Position numbers and translations under genes: made by a program | Notes under the pieces: model-generated | Database searches by the model: none | Told to the model about the DNA's origin: nothing | The model's input: only the letters and a program-made list of their open reading frames with translations | Assembly (NCBI RefSeq): GCF_001305675.1 | Contig: NZ_CP011853.1 | Span: 1,488,001-1,552,000 of the forward strand | From: Gordonia phthalatica | GTDB taxonomy: Bacteria > Actinomycetota > Actinomycetes > Mycobacteriales > Mycobacteriaceae | Direction: 5' to 3' | Length of the DNA stretch: 64,000 bases | In this document: one piece after another, positions 58,135 to 64,000 of the stretch | How the letters are laid out: each line of letters opens with the position of its first letter | How positions within the stretch are numbered: the first letter of the stretch is position 1

Positions 58135-58140
58135 TAACCT
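58135..58140 (+). promoter_or_regulatory. Possible -10 box of atpI
   Basis: TAACCT, with a predicted +1 at 58147, two bases before the GTG at 58149. Confidence 0.35.
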
Positions 58141-58148
58141 GATATCTC

Positions 58149-58664
58149 GTGTCGACCAATGACGAGAACGAACTGACCCCCGCCGCCGACGAGCCGGCCG
58201 CCGACCCGGCTGCCGCTGACGTGGACCTCGAGGCGATCGACGAGGCCACCGACCCGGCGGCCCCGCTGCGCGCCGGCCTGAAGTACGGCGTTCGAGGACT
58301 CGGGATCCTTCTCGTCGCCGGACTGCTGATCTGGTGGCCGTGGAAGGGGGAGCCGGGACTGTGGGGCGTGCTGATCGGCGCCGCGATCGGCGGCGGCTTC
58401 ATCCTGATCACCGTCATCACCATCCTGCTGACCGCGAAGGCCTCGCCCACGGTGGTGATGGGCGCGCTGATGGGCGGCTACCTGGTGAAGGTCATCATCG
58501 TCATCGCGGTGACAGCGGTGCTGAAGGACATGACCTTCTATCACAAGGGTGCACTGGTCAGCATGTTGATCGGTGCCATCGTCCTGGTGCTCGGCAGTGA
58601 ACTGTGGGGTGTGCTGACCACGCGTCAGGTCTACGTTGCGCCAGAGTCGAACGACCGCAAATGA
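58149..58664 (+). CDS. AtpI-like ATP synthase accessory membrane protein
   Basis: 171 residues. An acidic Ala/Pro/Asp-rich cytoplasmic start of 40 residues leads into four membrane segments (LGILLVAGLLIWWP; LWGVLIGAAIGGGFILITVI; MGALMGGYLVKVIIVIAVTA; ALVSMLIGAIVLVLGSELWG). The position just before atpB, between wecA and the F0 genes, matches Rv1303 of M. tuberculosis. AtpI-type proteins help assemble the c-ring; sequence conservation is low and the call rests mainly on position and topology. Confidence 0.75.
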   Translation: MSTNDENELTPAADEPAADPAAADVDLEAIDEATDPAAPLRAGLKYGVRGLGILLVAGLLIWWPWKGEPGLWGVLIGAAIGGGFILITVITILLTAKASPTVVMGALMGGYLVKVIIVIAVTAVLKDMTFYHKGALVSMLIGAIVLVLGSELWGVLTTRQVYVAPESNDRK

Positions 58665-58853
58665 TGTGAGCAGGCTCACCAAGGGTGTCCTGACCTGCTA
58701 CTACAGGCGATAGTAGACACCGTGCAGGTGCGAACACGGAAAGAAAACGCGGCCCTGATTGGTCGCAGACGCTTCTGACTTGCTAGTCTGCTCCCGCGGG
58801 TCGATGCAACGACAAGCAGTTCAACTGCCGTCGAGCACCTCGCGGAATGACCG
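58665..58853 (+). promoter_or_regulatory. Intergenic region, possible atpB operon promoter
   Basis: 189 bases. TAGTCT (58785-58790), with TTGGTC (58760-58765) 19 bases upstream, is a possible promoter, giving a leader of about 57 bases. The match is only fair. Confidence 0.3.
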
Positions 58854-59711
58854 ATGGAATCCGTAGGCCGGGAGGCTGAGCGGAGCCGAGAACGGGAGAG
58901 AACGCTGAACGCCATCCTCGCCGAAGGATCCTTCGAACACGCGCCGAAGATCGATGACTTCTTCCCAACGATGCTGTTCGGTGGAACGCAGGAGGACTCG
59001 GCGTGGTGGGGCATGGACCGCCTCATGCTGATCCGCCTCGTCGTCGCAGTGCTCGTCGCACTCTTCTTCGCACTCGCGCTGCGCAACCCCAAGGTGATTC
59101 CGGGCAAGCTCCAGAACATCGGTGAGAGCATGCTCGACTGGGTGCGGATCAACATCAGCGAAGAGATCCTCGGCAAGGAGGAGGGGCGCAAGTACCTCCC
59201 GCTGATCGCGTCGATCTTCTTCGCCACGATCATGCTGAACATCACGTCGATCATTCCGGTCCTGAACATCTCGACCAACGCCCGCATCGGCATGCCGCTG
59301 GTCATGGCCCTCGTCGCCTACGTGACCTACTGCTGGGTCGGCATCTCCAAGTACGGCTTCTTCGGCTACATCAAGGCCACCACGGTTCTCCCGGGCGTGC
59401 CGCTGCCGATCCACTTCCTGCTGATCCCGATCGAGTTCGCCTCGACCTTCATCCTTCAGCCCTTCACCCTGACCGTTCGACTCATGGCCAACATGCTGTC
59501 CGGTCACATGATGCTGGCCCTGTTCTTCGGCGCCACCCAGTACTTCATCATCGAGCAGAGCGGGATCTGGACCGTCGCCGGTGTGGGCTCGCTGCTCGCG
59601 GCCGTCGGCTTCACCTTCTTCGAGCTGCTGGTCATCGCGCTGCAGGCCTACATCTTCGCGCTGCTGACCGCGGTCTACATCGACAAGTCGATCCACGCCG
59701 CGTCGCACTAG
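58854..59711 (+). CDS. atpB: ATP synthase F0 subunit a
   Basis: 285 residues with five to six membrane helices. The essential Arg of the proton path is in TLTVRLMANMLSGHMML (about residues 204-220). The last helices read LLAAVGFTFFELLVIALQAY and IFALLTAVYI. It forms the half-channels against the c-ring. The N-terminal 30 residues (ESVGREAERSRERERTL) are charged and unusual; a start nearer residue 17 would remove them, but no good alternative codon with a ribosome site is seen. Confidence 0.93.
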   Translation: MESVGREAERSRERERTLNAILAEGSFEHAPKIDDFFPTMLFGGTQEDSAWWGMDRLMLIRLVVAVLVALFFALALRNPKVIPGKLQNIGESMLDWVRINISEEILGKEEGRKYLPLIASIFFATIMLNITSIIPVLNISTNARIGMPLVMALVAYVTYCWVGISKYGFFGYIKATTVLPGVPLPIHFLLIPIEFASTFILQPFTLTVRLMANMLSGHMMLALFFGATQYFIIEQSGIWTVAGVGSLLAAVGFTFFELLVIALQAYIFALLTAVYIDKSIHAASH

Positions 59712-59822
59712 ACGACCACTGATCAACCAAACAAGTCTTCGGACCTGCACCGACGCGGGACCGACACAAACTGACTCACTCGTCCGACCGGGCGGGGAGC
59801 CACCAAGAAAGGGAATCGCAAG

Positions 59823-60068
59823 ATGAGCTTCATCGCCCAGACCCTCGCTGCCGACAACACCATCGAAGGCTCCGGCTTCGGTGCCATCGGTTACGGCCTC
59901 GCAGCCATCGGCCCCGGCATCGGCGTCGGCATCGTCGCCGGCAAGGCCATCGAGGGCATCGCCCGTCAGCCCGAGCTGGCCGGCCAGATCCGCGCCACCA
60001 TGTTCCTGGGCATCGCACTCTCTGAGGCACTGGCGCTGATCGGTATCGTCGCCGGCTTCATCTTCTGA
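59823..60068 (+). CDS. atpE: ATP synthase F0 subunit c
   Basis: 81 residues, two membrane helices joined by the polar loop ARQPE. The proton-carrying Glu is in LGIALSEALALIGIVAG (about residue 67). The first helix carries the Gly repeat GPGIGVGIVAGKAIEGIA. It builds the rotating c-ring, the target of bedaquiline in mycobacteria. ATG at 59823 follows AAAGGGA. About 110 bases separate it from atpB. Confidence 0.96.
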   Translation: MSFIAQTLAADNTIEGSGFGAIGYGLAAIGPGIGVGIVAGKAIEGIARQPELAGQIRATMFLGIALSEALALIGIVAGFIF

Positions 60069-60084
60069 TCGAGAGACGACAGCA

Positions 60085-60633
60085 ATGATCAACGAACAGA
60101 TTCTCGCGGCGAACCCGGCGGACAATCCGCTCATCCCGCCGCTGTACGACATCTGGTGGTCGCTGGTCGCCTTCCTCGTCGTCCTCTTCGTCTTCTGGAA
60201 GTACGTCATCCCGATGTACCGCAAGGCACTCGACGAGCGTCGCGACACGATCGAGGGCGGTATCGCCCGCGCCGAGGCCGCTCAGGCCGAGGCGGCACAG
60301 CAGCTGGCGGCGTACCGCGAGCAGCTGGCCGGTGCACGTGAGGAAGCGGCAGCCATCCGTGACGAGGCCCGCACCCAGGGTGCGCAGATCGTCTCGGACA
60401 TGAAGGCTCAGGCCACGAGCGAGAGCGATCGGATCATCGCCAACGGCAACGCCCAGCTCGACGCGCAGCGTCAGCAGGTCGTCTCCGAACTGCGCGGCGA
60501 TCTCGGCAAGCTGTCGGTCGACCTGGCTGAGAAGCTGGTCGGTGAGTCCCTGTCGGACAACGTCAAGCAGGAGGGCACCGTCAACCGGTTCCTCGCCGAG
60601 CTCGACGGTGTGTCGAACGAGACCGCGAAGTAA
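60085..60633 (+). CDS. atpF: ATP synthase F0 subunit b
   Basis: 182 residues. One N-terminal membrane helix (YDIWWSLVAFLVVLFVFWKY, about residues 22-41) is followed by a long amphipathic, coiled-coil helix rich in Ala, Glu, Gln and Arg (RRDTIEGGIARAEAAQAEAA). It is the peripheral stalk that holds F1 against rotation. It starts 16 bases after atpE. There is a single b subunit here; see atpH for the difference from mycobacteria. Confidence 0.94.
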   Translation: MINEQILAANPADNPLIPPLYDIWWSLVAFLVVLFVFWKYVIPMYRKALDERRDTIEGGIARAEAAQAEAAQQLAAYREQLAGAREEAAAIRDEARTQGAQIVSDMKAQATSESDRIIANGNAQLDAQRQQVVSELRGDLGKLSVDLAEKLVGESLSDNVKQEGTVNRFLAELDGVSNETAK

Positions 60634-60769
60634 ATCGATGGACGCGAGGATGGAGCGGGTCAGCGATCGGGCAGGAGTCACTCCCACCCGTCGCGCCGCC
60701 ACATCCGAGGCCGGCCGACACCCAGGCGAGCGCACACTGCTGATCTCGCCAGACAAGGAAGTTAGCTAG

Positions 60770-61576
60770 ATGTACGCAGCGTCAAGCCGTGAAGCCCTCG
60801 ATGGGGCCCGCGTCGAGCTGGAAACCATCCTTCGTGGAGCCGATGCGACGACCGTCGGAACCGAACTGCTGACGGTGGCCGACACCGTCGGCGCCGACCG
60901 CACGCTGCGCATCACGCTGGCCGACTCGGCGACGGCGCCCGATCATCGGGCCGCCTTCGCGGACAAGGTTCTGCAGGGCAAGGTCGCGGACGCTACGCGG
61001 ACCATCGTCGCCTCGACGGCGGCACGGTCCTGGTCGAGCGATGCCGAGCTGGTCTCGGGTCTTCGTCAGCTGGGTCGCGAAGCCCTGCTGCTGGCGGCCA
61101 AGGCCGGCGACAAGGCGGACACCGTCGAAGACGAGCTGTTCCGTCTGGCCCGTGTCATCAAGGGCGACAACGCCCTGGAGCAGGCGCTCTCGGATCGCAG
61201 CCGCAGCACCGCCGATCGCACCGCGCTCCTGCGCACGCTGATCGACGGCAAGGTGGACGCGATCACCGAGCGGCTGGCCGTGGACGCGGTCGCCACCTCG
61301 GCCGAGCTCCCCGGCGATGCGATCGACGAGCTGTCGCAGCTGGCAGCAGCCAGCAACGGCCGCAAGGTCGCCTACGTCACCAGCGCGGGCGAACTGTCGA
61401 GCGAGCAGCGAAGCAAGCTCGCCTCGCAGCTCTCGGAGATCTACGCGGCCCCGGTCACCCTGCACGTCGACATCGACCCCGAGCTCCTCGGCGGCGTTGT
61501 GGTCCGTGTCGGTGACGAGCGCATCGACGGCAGCATTGCGGGTAAGATCGCGACGCTGCGTCGCGGCCTCCGGTAG
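60770..61576 (+). CDS. atpH: ATP synthase F1 subunit delta, stand-alone
   Basis: 268 residues, the longer actinobacterial form of delta. The N-terminal helical bundle starts YAASSREALDGARVELETIL; the conserved C-terminal part reads VTLHVDIDPELLGGVVVRVGDERIDGSIAGKI in pieces, with the family signature around LGGVVVRVGD. In M. tuberculosis the gene at this position encodes a b-delta fusion of about 446 residues; here no membrane helix or b-like stalk precedes delta. An in-frame TAG directly before the ATG at 60770 rules out a longer protein. The 136-base gap after atpF is unusual in this tight operon. Confidence 0.92.
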   Translation: MYAASSREALDGARVELETILRGADATTVGTELLTVADTVGADRTLRITLADSATAPDHRAAFADKVLQGKVADATRTIVASTAARSWSSDAELVSGLRQLGREALLLAAKAGDKADTVEDELFRLARVIKGDNALEQALSDRSRSTADRTALLRTLIDGKVDAITERLAVDAVATSAELPGDAIDELSQLAAASNGRKVAYVTSAGELSSEQRSKLASQLSEIYAAPVTLHVDIDPELLGGVVVRVGDERIDGSIAGKIATLRRGLR

Positions 61577-61675
61577 CCACCCACCATCTTCAGCAGTACA
61601 TAAGAATCTGGCCGACTCCTCGGCCGGAACGATTCCCAAAGACCGAAGAACCAGAAAGCCAGGAAGAGCAGGAAC

Positions 61676-63310
61676 ATGGCGGAGTTGACCATCTCCTCCG
61701 ATGAAATTCGGAGCGCGATCGCAAGTTACACCCAAGACGTGGGCAGCCAGGCCGCGCGCGAAGAGATCGGCACCGTCACCGACACCGGTGACGGCATCGC
61801 GCACGTCGCCGGCCTTCCCGGTGCAATGGCCAACGAGCTGCTGGAGTTCCCCGGCGGCATCCGCGGCGTCGCACTGAACCTCGACCTGGACGAGGTCGGC
61901 GCCGTCATCCTGGGCGACTCGGAGAACATCGAAGAGGGCCAGGAAGTCAAGCGCACCGGCAACGTGCTGTCGGTCCCGGTCGGCGACAAGTTCCTCGGCC
62001 GCGTCATCGACCCGCTGGGCGCCCCGATCGACGGCCTCGGCGCCATCGACTCGGAGGGCGACCGCGTCCTCGAGCTGCAGGCGGCCTCGGTCCTCGAGCG
62101 TCAGCCCGTCGAGGAGTCCCTCGCCACCGGCATCAAGGCCATCGACGCCATGACCGCCATCGGCCGCGGCCAGCGCCAGCTGATCATCGGCGACCGCAAG
62201 ACCGGCAAGACCGCGGTCTGCATCGACGCCATCCTGAACCAGAAGGACAACTGGGCGACCGGCGATCCGGAGAAGCAGGTCCGCTGCATCTACGTCGCCG
62301 TCGGTCAGAAGGGTTCGACCATCGCCGGCGTCAAGTCGGCTCTGGAAGAGGCCGGCGCGATGGAGTACACCACCATCGTCGCGGCTCCCGCGTCCGACTC
62401 CGCCGGCTTCAAGTGGCTGGCCCCGTACACCGGCTCGGCCCTCGGCCAGCACTGGATGTACCAGGGCAAGCACGTCCTCATCGTGTTCGACGACCTGTCG
62501 AAGCAGGCTGAGGCCTACCGCGCCATCTCGCTGCTGCTGCGCCGCCCGCCGGGCCGCGAGGCTTACCCCGGCGACGTCTTCTACCTGCACTCGCGTCTGC
62601 TGGAGCGTTCGGCCAAGCTGTCCGACGCCCTCGGCGGCGGTTCGATGACCGCCCTGCCGATCATCGAGACCAAGGCCAACGACGTCTCGGCGTTCATCCC
62701 GACCAACGTCATCTCGATCACCGACGGCCAGGTCTTCCTGGAGTCGGACCTGTTCAACAAGGGCGTCCGCCCCGCGATCAACGTCGGCATCTCGGTGTCG
62801 CGCGTCGGTGGCGCCGCCCAGACCAAGGGTCTCAAGGACGTCTCCGGTTCGCTGCGTCTGGAGCTCGCGCAGTTCCGTGAGCTGGAGGCCTTCTCGGCCT
62901 TCGCCTCGGACCTCGACGCCGCGTCGAAGGCACAGCTCGAGCGCGGTGCCCGCTGGGTGGAGCTGCTCAAGCAGGACCAGTACAGCCCGGCCGCCGTCGA
63001 AGACCAGATCGTCTCGCTGTACCTGTGCGGCGAAGGCTTCATGGACTCGGTGCCGGTCGCGGACATCCGCCGCTTCGAGGCCGAGCTGCTCGGCGATCTG
63101 CACCACACCGCCAAGGGCGTGTACAGCAACATCGCGGGCGGCAAGAAGCTGACCGCCGAGGACAAGGCCGCTCTGGCGACCGCGACCAACAACTTCAAGG
63201 CCGGCTTCATCGCCTCGGACGGCACGCGTGTCGTCGAGGTCGAAGCCGACCCCCTGGCCGCTGAGGACGTCGAGTCGGAGACCCTCAAAGTGACCAAGAA
63301 GCAGAAGTAA
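61676..63310 (+). CDS. atpA: ATP synthase F1 subunit alpha
   Basis: 544 residues. Walker A is GDRKTGKTAVCID (about residues 172-184), followed by the nucleotide-binding core with VLIVFDDLSKQAEAYRAISL and RRPPGREAYPGDVFYLHSRL. The VGISVSRVGGAAQTK stretch near the interface is typical. The C-terminal extension of about 30 residues past the usual end is characteristic of mycolata alpha subunits. ATG at 61676 follows AGGAAC. Confidence 0.97.
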   Translation: MAELTISSDEIRSAIASYTQDVGSQAAREEIGTVTDTGDGIAHVAGLPGAMANELLEFPGGIRGVALNLDLDEVGAVILGDSENIEEGQEVKRTGNVLSVPVGDKFLGRVIDPLGAPIDGLGAIDSEGDRVLELQAASVLERQPVEESLATGIKAIDAMTAIGRGQRQLIIGDRKTGKTAVCIDAILNQKDNWATGDPEKQVRCIYVAVGQKGSTIAGVKSALEEAGAMEYTTIVAAPASDSAGFKWLAPYTGSALGQHWMYQGKHVLIVFDDLSKQAEAYRAISLLLRRPPGREAYPGDVFYLHSRLLERSAKLSDALGGGSMTALPIIETKANDVSAFIPTNVISITDGQVFLESDLFNKGVRPAINVGISVSRVGGAAQTKGLKDVSGSLRLELAQFRELEAFSAFASDLDAASKAQLERGARWVELLKQDQYSPAAVEDQIVSLYLCGEGFMDSVPVADIRRFEAELLGDLHHTAKGVYSNIAGGKKLTAEDKAALATATNNFKAGFIASDGTRVVEVEADPLAAEDVESETLKVTKKQK

Positions 63311-63311
63311 C

Positions 63312-64000
63312 ATGGCAACCATTCGGGAGCTGCGCTCGCGGATCAAGTCGATTCAGTCGACGAAGAAGATCACGAAAGCGCAAGAGCTGATCGCGACCTC
63401 GCGGATCACCAAGGCACAGGGACGCGTGGCTGCCGCCCGCCCCTACGCCAAGGAGATCACCCGGGTCGTCACGACGCTGGCCAACGCCTCGACGTCGCTC
63501 GACAGCCCCCTGCTGGTCGAGCGCGAGACGCGCCGTCGCGCCGCCGTCCTGGTCGTCACCAGCGACAGCGGACAGTGCGGCGGCTACAACTCGAACGTGC
63601 TGAAGGAGACCGAGGAACTGCTTTCGCTGCTGCGCAGCGAGGGCAAGGAGCCGGTGGTGTACGTGATGGGCCGCAAGGGCTTCGGTTACTACACCTTCCG
63701 CGATCGTCCGGTCGCAGCGAACTGGTCGGGCTTCTCGCAGCAGCCGAAGTTCTCCGACAGCGCCGAAGCGGTCCGCCACCTGGTGGACTCCTTCCTCGCG
63801 GGTTCGGGGGAGCGCGTTCCGCTTCCCGGCGCCCACGGAGAGCAGGCCGACATCGAGGGCGTGGACGAGCTTCACGTCGTGTACACGCGCTTCGTCTCGA
63901 TGCTGACCCAGAAGCCGGTCGTCCGCCGCATGGCGCCGATCGACGTCGAGTTCGAGGTCGAGCAGCTGAAGATGGGGGACGACATCCTCGAGGACGACGC
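63312..64000 (+). CDS. atpG: ATP synthase F1 subunit gamma, 3' end cut by window
   Basis: The ATG at 63312, one base after the atpA stop, opens a frame that stays open to the window edge (229 full codons). It begins MATIRELRSRIKSIQST and continues KKITKAQELIATSRI, the conserved first helix of gamma that runs up the central stalk. SDSGQCGGYNSNVLKETE and YVMGRKGFGYY are further family stretches. It couples c-ring rotation to catalysis. The C-terminal helix, with the second half of the coiled coil, is not in the window. Confidence 0.95.
   Translation, partial: MATIRELRSRIKSIQSTKKITKAQELIATSRITKAQGRVAAARPYAKEITRVVTTLANASTSLDSPLLVERETRRRAAVLVVTSDSGQCGGYNSNVLKETEELLSLLRSEGKEPVVYVMGRKGFGYYTFRDRPVAANWSGFSQQPKFSDSAEAVRHLVDSFLAGSGERVPLPGAHGEQADIEGVDELHVVYTRFVSMLTQKPVVRRMAPIDVEFEVEQLKMGDDILEDD

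Noticed and set aside
60782..63346. An 854-codon minus-strand open frame opposite atpH and atpA
   Set aside because: Antisense shadow of two certain genes.

Overview
The window is high-GC actinobacterial DNA. Gene content and order point to the Mycobacteriales, and a Gordonia-like genus is my best guess (inference; no 16S rRNA is present). The evidence is an LpqY-SugABC trehalose importer, the fused 2-oxoglutarate decarboxylase/dehydrogenase Kgd, a DUF222-HNH (13E12-type) nuclease gene, and two blocks in the same order as in Mycobacterium tuberculosis: kgd with its membrane-protein neighbours, and thr-rho-rpmE-prfA-prmC-sua5-wecA-atp.

Layout. 1-4.1 kb: the 3' end of lpqY, then sugA, sugB and sugC. 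4.2-6.8 kb: a scarred region with a SUFU-domain gene, a frameshifted DUF559 gene, a gutted intradiol dioxygenase, a duplicated segment and three copies of a palindromic repeat. 6.8-9.5 kb: CorA, MarC and an orphan OpuAC-type lipoprotein. 9.5-12.7 kb: a Baeyer-Villiger-type monooxygenase and SDR operon, with a divergent TetR gene and two operator palindromes between them. 12.7-15 kb: a processive GT2 gene behind a structured leader, a tiny membrane protein carrying LAQTG, and a sortase-like gene. 15-25.6 kb: Kgd, a fused heterodimer-type ABC exporter, a membrane-associated protein and an MFS pump. 25.7-29.6 kb: an SbcD/SbcC-like pair, then tRNA-Arg(CCG). 29.8-36.8 kb: GNAT, then four tandem paralogous membrane proteins with a repeat-containing outer domain (the second one broken), then a small HTH-like gene behind two perfect palindromes. 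36.8-42.5 kb: ArsR/SRPBCC, shikimate-dehydrogenase-like, HAD, DUF222-HNH, ribokinase and PhnB-like genes. 42.5-51.2 kb: argS-lysA-hom-thrC-thrB-rho. 51.2-52.5 kb: a flavodoxin-less CysJ-like reductase, convergent with rho. 52.7-64 kb: rpmE, prfA, prmC, sua5, a divergent SHMT paralog, wecA, atpI and atpB-E-F-H-A-G (atpG runs off the window).

How the genes work together. The right half is housekeeping: aspartate-family amino acids, translation release and its methyltransferase, tRNA t6A synthesis, the cell-wall linker unit and ATP synthase. The left half is accessory. The least explained parts are the four-paralog membrane array with its twin-palindrome regulator candidate, and the GT2/LAQTG-protein/sortase cluster with a leader that could fold two mutually exclusive ways. 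A window-wide signature is that several start codons lie exactly seven bases after a TANNNT -10 box, as in leaderless transcription.
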